Assembly: GCF_014879975.1 (NCBI RefSeq)
Contig: NZ_CP062501.1
Span: 868,001-932,000 of the forward strand
Direction: 5' to 3'
Length of the DNA: 64,000 nucleotides
Source: Vibrio bathopelagicus
GTDB lineage: Bacteria; Pseudomonadota; Gammaproteobacteria; Enterobacterales; Vibrionaceae
The notes under the pieces are model-generated. The model was given only the letters and a program-made list of their open reading frames with translations, was not told where the DNA came from and made no database searches. Below are positions 28,070-36,870 of the stretch, one piece after another. The position numbers and the translations under genes are program-made. How positions within the stretch are numbered: position 1 is the stretch's first letter; every line of letters begins with the position of its first letter.

Positions 28070-29101
28070 TTATCTCAAACTGTCGACAATACGATTACGA
28101 ATTTGAATACTATTAGGCTCGAGTTGCTCATACAGATAACTGCGTTCTAATACCTCTTTGCTAGGGAAAAGCTCAGGATCATTTTGATACTCTTGAGAAG
28201 TCAGTGCTTTCGCTTTTGAACTTGGGGTTGCAAACCAGGAGTCCATGGCATTCTGTGCAGCAATGGTCGGTTGGGATAGAAACGACAATATTGTGGAGGC
28301 CTGTGAAGACATCTCTCCATTGTTAATGGCGGCAATGCACTCTAACCATAACGTTGTGCCTTCTTGAGGGACTATATAAGCCCATGAAGCGTCTGGATCG
28401 GCATCATTAAGCACATAACTATCGCCGGAATATCCGTAAGCCAAATCAATATTGGTGAGTCGTTCTGGCTGATGGATATAGTCAACGACGTACTCATTGC
28501 TTTCGAGATGAGGTTTCTGAATTTGCAAGGTTTTATAGGCAACACGAAGTTCTTGTTCATCATTAGTGAAGGGATCAAATTGATTGACCAATAAGGCGGT
28601 GCTCACTAAATCCGTAGGTTCGTAATACATGCTGATTCGGCCGCTGCTCTTGGTCTCTGGTTCGAGAATGGCTTTCCAAGATTGAGGAGGGGACATTTTA
28701 TCGGTTCTATACAAGATTCCGGACGTTCCCCAAGCGTAAGGAATGCCATATTCTCCGCATCCGTCGACCCAACGAGAATCAAAGTTATCAGCGAGGGAAT
28801 TCTGCAATTCCCTGAGGTTGTGAAATAAATTCTGTTTAGCCAAAGCTTTAAGTTTTACGCTCTCAACAACCACCAGTTCGAAAGCGCCTCGACGTTCGCT
28901 CAATAGAACTTCATCTCTGATGGACTCATCTGAAAAAAATTGTTGCTTCAACGAAATATCATAGGTATCGCTCAACTGAGTAATAACATTGTCCGACAAA
29001 AATTCATCCCAATTATAGAGATAAATGTCGTTCTGTTGGCCAAACGTTGTGCCAGTTAAAAAGCATGATGACACAACAACTGAAATATAGAATGTCTTCA
29101 C
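28070..29101 (-). CDS. NspS-like periplasmic polyamine-binding protein
   Basis: A PotD-type solute-binding protein of 343 residues with a signal peptide (about 1-21). The mature N-terminus IYLYNWDEFLSDNVITQL is the classic polyamine-binding opening. GIPYAWGTSGILYRTDKM and WAYIVPQEGTTLWLECIAA are binding-cleft regions conserved in PotD and NspS. It starts with GTG 29101, with AAAGGA 7 bases upstream. No ABC transporter genes are adjacent. Instead it precedes the MbaA-like gene by 3 bases, so it probably signals ligand occupancy to that membrane protein rather than feeding transport. The ligand (norspermidine, spermidine or other) is unknown. Confidence 0.87.
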   Translation of the reverse strand: MKTFYISVVVSSCFLTGTTFGQQNDIYLYNWDEFLSDNVITQLSDTYDISLKQQFFSDESIRDEVLLSERRGAFELVVVESVKLKALAKQNLFHNLRELQNSLADNFDSRWVDGCGEYGIPYAWGTSGILYRTDKMSPPQSWKAILEPETKSSGRISMYYEPTDLVSTALLVNQFDPFTNDEQELRVAYKTLQIQKPHLESNEYVVDYIHQPERLTNIDLAYGYSGDSYVLNDADPDASWAYIVPQEGTTLWLECIAAINNGEMSSQASTILSFLSQPTIAAQNAMDSWFATPSSKAKALTSQEYQNDPELFPSKEVLERSYLYEQLEPNSIQIRNRIVDSLR

Positions 29102-29491
29102 TGACCGATTCCTTTCGTACCGTGACTAGCTAAATCGTAGCCTAAATTTTGAGACATAGTTCAAATTTAGGCCTCTAATTTTACTTCAACCCCATGCATT
29201 GCATACAAATACCAACTTTCTGCAACCCAATGAAAACGAAAAATGAGTGTTGGGCACAGGATCACAAGTTAAATCAGGAAATACCCAGCTTTAGCTATCG
29301 AAATATAAAAAGTACTCATTGAATGGCTCCAATTTCCCAATTGAATTCATATTTTCCTGAATTGGACGGATGAAAATGAGTAGTCTCTCTGATTACTTTG
29401 GAATAAGTACACTATTGCTCAACTGCTTGAGCATGTTTTCTTATATTTATGCAATAATCAGGCATTAATTAAACAACAAGGAGGTTGGTTT
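29102..29491. other. Divergent intergenic region before lysE-type gene
   Basis: These 390 bases hold the divergent promoters of the NspS-like and LysE-like genes. The only structure seen is the perfect dyad GCTCAA-CTGC-TTGAGC at 29417-29432, 60 bases before the LysE start. No gene was found. Confidence 0.5.
29417..29432. promoter_or_regulatory. Candidate operator dyad before the LysE-type gene
   Basis: The arms GCTCAA and TTGAGC flank CTGC. The site overlaps the likely -35 region of the downstream exporter gene. A regulator site is inferred from symmetry and position only. Confidence 0.35.
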
Positions 29492-30142
29492 ATGGATGCA
29501 GGTTTACTCGGTATTTTCATTACTGTGGCAATTGCTCATTTCTTGGCACTGTTAAGTCCAGGGCCTGATTTTGTCATCGTGGTAAAAAGTGCGGTTCGAA
29601 ATAAAGGTAAAAAAGCATTGGGTGTCGCATTAGGCATTGCCAGTGCGAACGCGGTTTATATTGGTTTGTGTCTTATTGGAGTCGGTTCTATTTTGGCGGC
29701 TTCGGTTTCAGTCATGATCGCGTTAAAAATAATTGGCGGTTTGTTTCTTGTGTACTTAGCTGTTCAAGCCATAAGAGCAAAAAAGTGTAATTACAGTAGC
29801 ATTGATGTGTCAGATACAGATATTTCCAGTCAAACTACTTTCGCAAAAGAATTCGTGACTGGTTTTCTATCGGGAATTCTAAATCCTAAAAACCTGTTGT
29901 TCTATTTGAGCCTATTCACTGTTGTTCTAAACAATGATGTTGGTTTTATGTTCAAATTGGGGTTGGGAATTTGGATGACAATGGTTGTGTTTATCTGGGA
30001 TGCAGCGATCATCTTCCTTTTATCGGCACCTAAAGTTCGACGAGAGTTTACGCGTGCGGCCTATTATATTGATAAGGTTACAGGGGTAATGCTAGGCTTA
30101 CTGGGGCTAACTATTGTGAAATCTGCTCTGGTACGTCAATAG
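29492..30142 (+). CDS. LysE/RhtB-family amino-acid exporter
   Basis: An inner-membrane exporter of 216 residues with about six hydrophobic helices. The N-terminus GIFITVAIAHFLALLSPGPDFVIVVKSAVR carries the SPGPD motif of the RhtB family, and FVTGFLSGILNPKNLLFYLSLF is the second conserved block. AAGGAGG lies upstream of the ATG. Family members export homoserine, threonine, arginine or related compounds, and the substrate cannot be predicted here. It is a single-gene unit with its own terminator at 30173-30214. Confidence 0.9.
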   Translation: MDAGLLGIFITVAIAHFLALLSPGPDFVIVVKSAVRNKGKKALGVALGIASANAVYIGLCLIGVGSILAASVSVMIALKIIGGLFLVYLAVQAIRAKKCNYSSIDVSDTDISSQTTFAKEFVTGFLSGILNPKNLLFYLSLFTVVLNNDVGFMFKLGLGIWMTMVVFIWDAAIIFLLSAPKVRREFTRAAYYIDKVTGVMLGLLGLTIVKSALVRQ

Positions 30143-30172
30143 ATTTAGTCGCGTCTAATTATTCATTAAACT

Positions 30173-30214
30173 CACGCTTGTGGCACGATACGATGCTTAT
30201 TTGCCACGAGCGTG
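30173..30214 (+). terminator. Terminator after the LysE-type gene
   Basis: The 13-base arms CACGCTTGTGGCA and TGCCACGAGCGTG have one mismatch and a 16-base loop. They are followed by a T-rich stretch, 30 bases past the stop. Confidence 0.7.
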
Positions 30215-30362
30215 TGCTTGTTAATTTTCCTATCAGAGTTAGCCAAGTCTCAACGTTTGTTTTAGCCTTATGTTCAACCTTCTGTTGAACCTGGTAACTC
30301 TTTTCATCACTCTTTGTTTATCATTCCTGACTTCTTAAATAAGCATTAATAATGTTGCCGCT

Positions 30363-30386
30363 AAATACTTGTAGCACGAAGTATTT
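30363..30386. repeat. Inverted repeat upstream of the PhzF gene
   Basis: The perfect 8-base arms AAATACTT and AAGTATTT are separated by GTAGCACG, 51 bases before the PhzF start. It could be an operator or leader hairpin. Confidence 0.4.
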
Positions 30387-30437
30387 GTGCTTATTGTAGT
30401 CAGCAATATTTAACCCGTACTAGAGGTAGGAATCATT

Positions 30438-31238
30438 GTGGACCTAAAAATTTATCAAGTGGATTCATTTACCAACCAAGCGTTTAAAGGGAATCCTGCT
30501 GGGGTCTGTATTTCTCAAGAAATCCTCGAAGAGTCGCTGATGTTTTCAATTGCGGAAGAGATGGCGGTGTCAGAAACGGCTTTTCTCGCATTAGAAACAA
30601 TGACACTCAAGTGGTTCACTCCTGAAGTGGAAGTGAAACTATGCGGACACGGTACTTTGGCTGCAGTCCATGTATTGAAAGAGCAAGGGGTGGCAAAAAC
30701 AGGCGACAAGGTAGTGTTTAATACTTTGTCTGGCGAGTTATCTGCCACTGTTTGTGAATCGTCTATCGAGCTTGATTTTCCAAGCTCTCAGTTCTCATTG
30801 AGTTCTGACCCTGATTTTGTGTTGCTTGAACATCTTGGCTTAAAGCCGAGCCAAGTTATTTCATTCCGGGAGTTTGATTCGAAACAGTTAATTGAAGTGA
30901 TAAACGAACAAGTGCTATTGGATATATCACCTAACTTTGACGCCTTAAAAGGTATTAAGGGGCGAGGTGTTGTCGTGACAGCGCTGACATCAAATACAGA
31001 ACTCGATTTTGTTTCTCGTTACTTTGCACCATGGGTTGGTGTCAATGAAGATCCCGTTACTGGTTCGGCACATTGCGCATTGACACAGTATTGGGCTGAA
31101 AAGTTAAATAAACGCAGTTTTAGTGCATATCAAGCGTCACATCGCGGCGGATACCTGTCGACAGAGTTACTAGCTAACGGACGAATAAAATTAATTGGAT
31201 CTGCTACCACAGTGATTAGTGGTGTGTTGAAGATCTAA
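30438..31238 (+). CDS. PhzF-family isomerase
   Basis: A PhzF-type protein of 266 residues; the family folds like diaminopimelate epimerase and catalyses isomerisations of small acids. The catalytic glutamate lies in EEMAVSETAFL (about 39-49). NPAGVC, LKWFTPEVEVKLCGHGTLAAVHVL and NEDPVTGSAHCAL are the other conserved blocks. It starts with GTG 30438 after TAGGA. Apart from a dyad upstream there is no operon partner. The substrate is unknown, and most genomic PhzF proteins are not phenazine enzymes. Confidence 0.9.
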   Translation: MDLKIYQVDSFTNQAFKGNPAGVCISQEILEESLMFSIAEEMAVSETAFLALETMTLKWFTPEVEVKLCGHGTLAAVHVLKEQGVAKTGDKVVFNTLSGELSATVCESSIELDFPSSQFSLSSDPDFVLLEHLGLKPSQVISFREFDSKQLIEVINEQVLLDISPNFDALKGIKGRGVVVTALTSNTELDFVSRYFAPWVGVNEDPVTGSAHCALTQYWAEKLNKRSFSAYQASHRGGYLSTELLANGRIKLIGSATTVISGVLKI

Positions 31239-31376
31239 AGCGTCGTGTTCAGAGTTGATATCGCGCGAGATTTTCTTGTTTGTCTTATCTGTTTGAATTA
31301 ACCAAGCATGCTTTATTTGCTCATTCATGACTGAGCTAATCACCTTGGGCGTAACGTTATTATGGAAGGAATCACC

Positions 31377-31763
31377 GTGTCAGCTTTTTATCTATCTCAA
31401 GTGCTTGTCGCTATCGCGATTTGCTTCGATCTGTTGTCATTCCAATTTAAGGAAAGGAAGAAGATCGTTACCTGTCTGTTTTTTGCGGGCGTACTTATTT
31501 CGAGTCATTTTATTCTTCTTGAGCAATGGACTGCCGCGAGTTTAATGACGATTGCCACCATTCGCTATTTGACCAGTGTATTTTCTACATCGCCTAAGTT
31601 TAAATATCTGTTTTGTTCTATGTCTGTCGTTGCGACAGCTTTTACTTACTCGGGACTGACTAGCGTATTAAGTTGTGTTGCCTCTGTGTTTCAAACCTTT
31701 GCCGCCTTCAATAAGGACGACCGTCGATTAAGAGAATTGATGATCATCGGAACCAGTTTTTAG
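31377..31763 (+). CDS. YgjV-like inner-membrane protein
   Basis: A hydrophobic protein of 128 residues with about four membrane helices. The opening YLSQVLVAIAICFDLLSFQFKERKKIVTCLFFAG matches the YgjV inner-membrane family of unknown function. The start is taken as GTG 31377, because AAGGA stands 6 bases before it; an in-frame ATG at 31362 lies upstream but inside that ribosome-binding site. No operon partner is evident. Confidence 0.75.
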   Translation: MSAFYLSQVLVAIAICFDLLSFQFKERKKIVTCLFFAGVLISSHFILLEQWTAASLMTIATIRYLTSVFSTSPKFKYLFCSMSVVATAFTYSGLTSVLSCVASVFQTFAAFNKDDRRLRELMIIGTSF

Positions 31764-31889
31764 TTGGTTCATAATTACTTGATTGGCTCCCCAACCGCCG
31801 TTGTGATGGAAGCTCTGTTTATCTGCAGTAATTTGGTTGGCTATTACCGTTTTTACTTCAAAAAGAGTGCGATGGCTTAGGAGATAATA

Positions 31890-32204
31890 ATGTCAAATAT
31901 CTACTCGGATGTTCCTTCATCGATACCTAATGAAATATTCAGCGATCTAATCACCAACGATAATATTCGAATTGAAAGGATACTGTCTCACGGGCACAGT
32001 TCTCCTGAAGAAGGTTGGTATGATCAAGATGAACATGAATGGGTGATGGTTATTGAAGGGCAAGGGGTCATTGAATTTGAAGATGGACGTGTCGTTACCT
32101 TATCCAAAGGTGACTACATCAACATTGCTGCGAAAGAAAAGCACAAGGTGCTAGGAACGGACAGAGATACTGTTACGATCTGGCTAGCCGTGTTTTATCG
32201 TTAA
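31890..32204 (+). CDS. Small cupin-domain protein
   Basis: A single-domain cupin of 104 residues. The first cupin motif is around HGHSSPEEGWYDQDEHEWVMVIEGQG, and the second is GDYINIAAKEKHKV. The His/Glu/His residues that would bind a metal are present in part. The ATG follows AGGAGA by 5 bases. Small cupins of this kind act as isomerases, dioxygenase-like enzymes or sensors, and none can be chosen from the sequence. It is not obviously linked to its neighbours. Confidence 0.82.
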   Translation: MSNIYSDVPSSIPNEIFSDLITNDNIRIERILSHGHSSPEEGWYDQDEHEWVMVIEGQGVIEFEDGRVVTLSKGDYINIAAKEKHKVLGTDRDTVTIWLAVFYR

Positions 32205-32272
32205 ATACCTTTTTTCAGAATCCGCCAACTCAGATATTTACATACGGGTTTGTACGCCCAGTACAATATGTC

Positions 32273-32308
32273 AAAGACACTAAAGACACTAAAGACACTA
32301 AAGACATG
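32273..32308. repeat. 9-base tandem repeat AAAGACACT before an acetyltransferase gene
   Basis: Three perfect copies and a fourth ending ATG instead of ACT abut the AAAGGAG ribosome-binding site of the gene starting at 32322. Slippage could change the leader length without altering the reading frame. Confidence 0.85.
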
Positions 32309-32321
32309 AAAGGAGTATGTC

Positions 32322-32792
32322 GTGGTTAAAATTCGAAACTACCAAGCGAGTGATGCCAAAGCATTATGGGAGATCTATTTTCATACTGTTCGCAATATTA
32401 ACATTCGAGATTATTCTCAAGAACAAGTTGAGGCATGGGCGCCAAGTGATTTTGAACCTGAGCTTTGGAAAAAGTGTCTGTATCGCATACAACCCTTTGT
32501 AGCTGAACTAGACGGTTGTGTTGTCGGCTATACTGACCTTCAACCGAATGGGTTGATTGATCACTTTTTCTGCCATCATGAATATCAAGGAAAAGGTATT
32601 GGAAGAGCGCTGATGGAGCATGTTTTTACTATTGGTCGAGTTCGTGGCGTATCGAGATATTTCTCTGAGGTGAGTATTACCGCCAGGCCATTCTATGAGC
32701 GTATGGGTTTTAATGTTGTGAATGAACAGCAAGTCGATATGCGTGGAGTAACGCTAACGAATTTCGTGATGGAAAAGGTTGTTGACCAGTAG
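32322..32792 (+). CDS. GNAT-family N-acetyltransferase
   Basis: An acetyl-CoA-dependent acetyltransferase of 156 residues. The acetyl-CoA-binding loop is HHEYQGKGIGRALMEHVF (Q/RxxGxG/A form, about 86-103), preceded by the strand GYTDLQPNGLIDHFFC. The C-terminal ARPFYERMGFNVVNEQQV is the usual motif B. It starts with GTG 32322, 6 bases after AAAGGAG. A 9-base tandem repeat lies directly upstream. The substrate is unknown, and the nearest style is the YafP/ElaA-like single-domain group. Confidence 0.88.
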   Translation: MVKIRNYQASDAKALWEIYFHTVRNINIRDYSQEQVEAWAPSDFEPELWKKCLYRIQPFVAELDGCVVGYTDLQPNGLIDHFFCHHEYQGKGIGRALMEHVFTIGRVRGVSRYFSEVSITARPFYERMGFNVVNEQQVDMRGVTLTNFVMEKVVDQ

Positions 32793-32961
32793 GCTTATGT
32801 TAAGAGCGGAGATTGTGAAGAGGAACAGGCCTAAAAGGATTATTAAACCTTTTTAAGGGTAAATTTTGCCGATCTATTGATATTGTCGATGAGTTCAAAT
32901 TGTGTGCTAGCCAATTTGTTGTCTAATCTTAAAGATTGAATGAATACAAGGAGTGTTGTTC

Positions 32962-33153
32962 ATGAGTCATGTGAGTAGATTGAAAATATATACCTTAGTG
33001 TCGATGTTATCTTTTGCAATTGGAGTGTTAGCCCTACAAGCCGGGGTCTCTGGACTGTTTCCGCTCTTTGTTGTTGTTATTTCGTTCTTTTCTTTTGTCA
33101 TCAATGCGTTTCTTTGTTTGTTCGGCCACAAATATGAAAATGCCAAAGAATAA
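32962..33153 (+). CDS. Small membrane protein, 63 aa
   Basis: Two hydrophobic helices (about 8-28 and 32-54) end in a charged tail, GHKYENAKE. AAGGAG lies 8 bases before ATG 32962; upstream GTG and TTG codons fall inside that site. The family is unrecognised. The ribosome-binding site and composition support a real gene. Confidence 0.6.
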   Translation: MSHVSRLKIYTLVSMLSFAIGVLALQAGVSGLFPLFVVVISFFSFVINAFLCLFGHKYENAKE

Positions 33154-33294
33154 ATCGCGTAAATGATCCCCCCATAATTTTCTCTAAATCTCAAATCTGA
33201 GACGGATGTTGATGATGTTTTTACTATCTCCTTAAGATTTCCTCTTTAATTTCAATGTACTATTCGGTTCGATTGAAAAGAGTGAGGGTAGTAA

Positions 33295-33591
33295 GTGGGA
33301 ATCGAAGCTTTAGCGTTTGTAATGGACGCACTGGTCACGGCTTGTTGTATGTACATTGCGTCTAAAATGTCGTTTGTTGTAGCGGATTTTAAGTCTCTTC
33401 TAACGATAGCGATTATTGTGTCTTTAGTCTCTATGATACCGACGGTTGGGTGGATTTTAGGGCTGATACTGTTTGTATTCCTACTTGGAAAGGCAACGCA
33501 CTCTAGTATTAGTGATTGTATTTGGGTTGTGGTGTTTACCAAAGTGGTGTCGATGGCGGCATTTTTGATATTCGGTCGTTTGTTTATGTAG
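33295..33591 (+). CDS. Small membrane protein, 98 aa
   Basis: A hydrophobic protein with about three membrane helices (residues 4-20, 30-58 and 75-97). GTG 33295 follows GAGGG by a normal spacing. The sequence contains PTVGWILGLILFVFLL. The family is not recognised and no partner gene is evident. Confidence 0.6.
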   Translation: MGIEALAFVMDALVTACCMYIASKMSFVVADFKSLLTIAIIVSLVSMIPTVGWILGLILFVFLLGKATHSSISDCIWVVVFTKVVSMAAFLIFGRLFM

Positions 33592-34106
33592 CTCGGGTTA
33601 TTGCTTGTGTCAGGGAAGCACGATTTATTTGGTACCGACATTCACTTGATATAGAAAGATGACAAGGGTGTGAGCGTGTCACACCCTTAAATGGTTTTCT
33701 AATTTATTTTTAATTTGATTAATTGGGCAGTAAATGCCGTCAATTACGCGGAGATCGCGTCAATATCTAGCATCACGACTTTGGACTTTAACGGCTCATT
33801 ACGTCATCTCGACCAGTCCAACCACCACAGCCTCACTTTGAACAGCTACAGTGCGATTAAGCTTCATCACTTCGCCGCTACATCTACGATGTCTGTTTTC
33901 ATTTTATGATGATTCCCATGATCAGAACCTATTCTGTTAAGTGTTATGAAAGCCTAAAAGCGATAGATCAGCTTATTGTGTGTTTAAGCCGATTCCTGAG
34001 ATAGCTAGTACCTTAAGGCGAGTAATATTTACACGTTAAATATTTGTTATAATTCCATTTTAATACTTATAGTTAATAGATGATTATTCAATTATTGGAT
34101 GTGAAT
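33592..34106. other. Intergenic region with a hairpin and a possible decayed gene
   Basis: This 515-base region carries the hairpin at 33664-33688. The segment about 33715-33909 is less AT-rich than its surroundings. On the minus strand it reads as short protein-like pieces broken by stops and a frameshift, for example AVVVGLVEMT and EPLKSKVVMLDIDAISA. It may be a gene remnant. A 64-codon plus-strand frame there has no ribosome-binding site. The rest is AT-rich and should contain the promoter of the DUF2860 gene. Confidence 0.4.
33664..33688 (+). terminator. Hairpin after the 98-residue membrane protein gene
   Basis: The 10-base arms AAGGGTGTGA and TCACACCCTT are perfect with a 5-base loop. 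They are followed by AAATGGTTTT, a weak T run. Confidence 0.65.
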
Positions 34107-35090
34107 ATGAGGTCTGTTTTACCTGTAGTACTTTCGGCAGTCATTTCTATGCCGGCATACAGTGGCTTAGCTCCCAGCGAAGGCTTTAGTGGTAACTTTA
34201 GTGTTTTGGCTGGTTTCTATTCTGACAGTAGTAATTTGAGTACCGAACAAGACTCAAATCAAGCAACCAATACCATGGAAGGTGACAGTGAAAACCAAGG
34301 TTTGCTTGGCTTTCTTGGTACCGTTCAATATACCTTCGGTGAATCTCTGACTCATCAGGTTTATGCAGGTACTACTAGAGAGGATATTGCGACCGGTACT
34401 ATAGCGTTCGAAATTGGTTATCGACATCAACTCTCTGGTGGTACGGTCATAGACTTTTCTGTGTTGCCTACGCTTATTTCTGGTAAGGCTTGGTCAGACC
34501 CTTATGCTGAAGGCGTTAATCGAAAAGAAACCGATGTAAAAGGGAATGTTGGCCGATTACAGCTGACCAATATTGGAGGAACCCGCTTCCAAACGGATTT
34601 TGCGATTGGTGAATCTGACGTGGATGACGAGCTTTCAGGGAGTCAAAGCTTACTTCCAGAAGAGGCAGCGCTCTTAGATAGGGAAAGAACCTATGTGTAT
34701 GCGAAAGCTGGGTATCGCTTCATATTGCCAAACCACGCTGGCCTGTTGGTTCCTTCCATGGTGTATTTTAATTCAGATGCAGAAGGCGGTGCACTTAGCT
34801 TTGACAGCTACGGTATTGAATTGAATTACGCGAAGAGAATTGGTCGTCATGGTTTTGTTGTCACATTAGATGCCAATGATCGTCAGTATGATGAAGCGAA
34901 TCCGATTTATGAAAAAGCTCGTGAAGAGAACGAATATGGCGCCTTCTTAGCGTATGAATTTGGCGGATTGATGGGTTATGAAGATTGGTCGTTTATCACC
35001 TTACTTGGTTTAAGAACGATTGATTCCAATATCGACTTCTATAACTCCGAACAAGTACTCGCGAGCGTTGGTGTCGACTATAAATTCTAA
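34107..35090 (+). CDS. DUF2860-family outer-surface or periplasmic protein
   Basis: A protein of 327 residues with a signal peptide (MRSVLPVVLSAVISMPAYS). The start ATG 34107 follows GGAT, and the in-frame ATG at 34080 lacks a ribosome-binding site. The mature part begins GLAPSEGFSGNFSVLAGFYSDSSNL and shows alternating hydrophobic strands ending in an aromatic C-terminus, VGVDYKF, the usual mark of an outer-membrane beta-barrel. This matches DUF2860, a family found mainly in Vibrio and Shewanella. Function is unknown. It is a single gene with a downstream hairpin at 35160-35194. Confidence 0.75.
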   Translation: MRSVLPVVLSAVISMPAYSGLAPSEGFSGNFSVLAGFYSDSSNLSTEQDSNQATNTMEGDSENQGLLGFLGTVQYTFGESLTHQVYAGTTREDIATGTIAFEIGYRHQLSGGTVIDFSVLPTLISGKAWSDPYAEGVNRKETDVKGNVGRLQLTNIGGTRFQTDFAIGESDVDDELSGSQSLLPEEAALLDRERTYVYAKAGYRFILPNHAGLLVPSMVYFNSDAEGGALSFDSYGIELNYAKRIGRHGFVVTLDANDRQYDEANPIYEKAREENEYGAFLAYEFGGLMGYEDWSFITLLGLRTIDSNIDFYNSEQVLASVGVDYKF

Positions 35091-35159
35091 GGTTAAGACA
35101 TTTCGAAGTCTCGCCTAAAGTTAGGATTTAATTGAGTTTTATTATCTGTTTAATTATTT

Positions 35160-35194
35160 CGAGCACTTATAATCTTTAAGGTTGTAGGTGCTCG
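35160..35194 (+). terminator. Hairpin after the DUF2860 gene
   Basis: The arms CGAGCAC and GTGCTCG are perfect with a long loop, and are followed by TTGCT. This is a weak terminator candidate. Confidence 0.5.
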
Positions 35195-35252
35195 TTGCTA
35201 TCCGTAGTATGAAAGTCGTTCAGTTAAGAAGATCAGATAGTAAGGAAGCGCT

Positions 35253-35753
35253 TTGGAAATACAAATTAGACACCTAGAACTCACAGACAACCAAGATATT
35301 TTTGATATTTATCGTCATCCAGCAGTATCAGAAAACACGTCACAAAAGCCTTTCCTTAGTTCTGATCAAGTTGAAAGACTGTTCGGGCATTCAGACCATT
35401 TCACATTAGTTGCTGAAGTGTCAGATAAAGTGGTCGGTCACGTTACTTTGTTTATGACCACCAAGGTAAGAGACAGACACAGTGCAGGTCTTGGCATTGC
35501 AATTCACCCTGATGCCCATGGTAAAGGGGTAGGTAAGACGTTAATGGAAGAAGTCATTAATCAGGCTGATAACTGGCTTAACCTAGTTCGCCTTGAGCTA
35601 GAAGTTCATGCCGATAACCACGCAGCTATTGCGTTATATGAACGTGTGGGTTTTCAGTTAGAAGGCACTAAGAGGTTAAGTACATTCAAAGATGGAAAGT
35701 ATATTGATATGTTGCTGATGTCGAGAATTCGACATGATTATCGATGCGAGTGA
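35253..35753 (+). CDS. GNAT-family N-acetyltransferase (RimI/L-amino-acid type)
   Basis: An acetyltransferase of 166 residues with the acetyl-CoA loop HPDAHGKGVGKTLMEEVI (about 89-106). HADNHAAIALYERVGFQLEGTKR is the second family block, followed by FKDGKYIDMLLMSRI. It begins with TTG 35253, with AAGGA about 7 bases upstream and no better start nearby. This pattern resembles YhhY and phosphinothricin-acetyltransferase-like enzymes, which act on small amines or amino acids. The substrate is unknown. It has its own terminator at 35813. Confidence 0.88.
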   Translation: MEIQIRHLELTDNQDIFDIYRHPAVSENTSQKPFLSSDQVERLFGHSDHFTLVAEVSDKVVGHVTLFMTTKVRDRHSAGLGIAIHPDAHGKGVGKTLMEEVINQADNWLNLVRLELEVHADNHAAIALYERVGFQLEGTKRLSTFKDGKYIDMLLMSRIRHDYRCE

Positions 35754-35812
35754 GCCACAGAGGTTTTGCTGAAATTGCTTAATAAGAGGGTGATTAAGCA
35801 TTTCCCCTAAAT

Positions 35813-35851
35813 ACACAGTCCTCAAACTATTATGTGTTGAGGCTGTGTTTT
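35813..35851 (+). terminator. Terminator after the acetyltransferase gene
   Basis: The arms ACACAGTCCTCAA and TTGAGGCTGTGT have one mismatch and an 11-base loop and are followed by TTTT. It faces the convergent LuxR-type gene. Confidence 0.75.
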
Positions 35852-35919
35852 GATATCAGGGTGTTTATGTTCGAGCTATTGATCGCTATGTACGCTAGAA
35901 CACTATGTACGTTAGGACG

Positions 35920-36702
35920 CTATGGATTATCGATACTAAAGCCATTTCGCAGTGCAAACTGAATAAGCTCGGTATGGTTGTCGAGATCAAGGATATCCAA
36001 CATGCGATATTTGTGTGACTCGATAGTTCTTGGACTCAAAAACAGAATTTCAGCACACTGCTTAGCGGTATAACCTTGCGCCAATTGAGTAAGAACTGCG
36101 CACTGTCTTTTGGTTAGCAGCAATAGCTTTTCGCTCTCATTTATATTATCGGCTTCATCACTCGTAACACTGCGTGTCATTTTTGAGTGTTGCCAGAAGC
36201 AGAGCCAAACATCACTTAATAGCTTAATTCGCTTCATGTCCCGTTCTTCGATAGGGGTATCGTAATGCTTGAATCTTGAGAAGCCGATAGCCCCCCATTG
36301 CTGCCCGAAAAGCGACAAACTCACAATGGCGTGCCAACACGCGCCCTCTTCATGGAGTAATCGTAACGGGTCTATCTTGTGATTTCTCAAAGTCTCTTCA
36401 GGGAATAATTGCCAACACTCTTTTGAGCGTAGAAGCTTGAGATAATCAAGATAGTTTCCTTTAAGAAAGCGTTTCATGTCGAGCTGCGGAGTATCAGTTT
36501 TAGAGACAGAGATGCTCTTGCCCGTATCCAAAAGAATCATAGAGTTTGGGAATAGGGTGAGCCTATCGAGTTTAAACCAAGTAAGCGCTTCCTTAGCAAG
36601 TAACGAGAAAACACTATCGAAATCTTTTGGTTGGCATGCGGTTAAAGTGTTGGTTTGGTGTGAGAGGAGAGCTTCAAAGCTATCAAATTGGTTGTCTTTC
36701 AT
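35920..36702 (-). CDS. LuxR-type transcriptional regulator with GAF-like sensor domain
   Basis: A regulator of 260 residues. The C-terminal helix-turn-helix (about 192-255) reads LTKRQCAVLTQLAQGYTAKQCAEILFLSPRTIESHKYRML, a clear LuxR/FixJ DNA-binding domain. The N-terminal 170 residues look like a GAF-type sensor fold, without the phosphoacceptor site of response regulators. The tryptophans and aspartate typical of acyl-homoserine-lactone receptors are not arranged as expected, so the ligand is unknown. It is a single gene, convergent with the acetyltransferase and divergent from the riboswitch-controlled gene. Confidence 0.85.
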   Translation of the reverse strand: MKDNQFDSFEALLSHQTNTLTACQPKDFDSVFSLLAKEALTWFKLDRLTLFPNSMILLDTGKSISVSKTDTPQLDMKRFLKGNYLDYLKLLRSKECWQLFPEETLRNHKIDPLRLLHEEGACWHAIVSLSLFGQQWGAIGFSRFKHYDTPIEERDMKRIKLLSDVWLCFWQHSKMTRSVTSDEADNINESEKLLLLTKRQCAVLTQLAQGYTAKQCAEILFLSPRTIESHKYRMLDILDLDNHTELIQFALRNGFSIDNP

Positions 36703-36870
36703 ATTGACCGCCTTTTGTTATTTAAGACAAAAATAGCGGCAATAGCTAAAGCATGTCAACCTTAGGTACGAATGTTGTTCTGAATAGATTGCGTTATGTG
36801 TTCAACAATTTTATTGACTCATTGATTAGTGAAACCCCCATAGAACTCTGTAACTCTCTGTTGAACGGTG

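Noticed and set aside
33715..33909. A 64-codon rightward open frame
   Set aside because: No ribosome-binding site and an atypical composition; the other strand looks more like decayed coding sequence.
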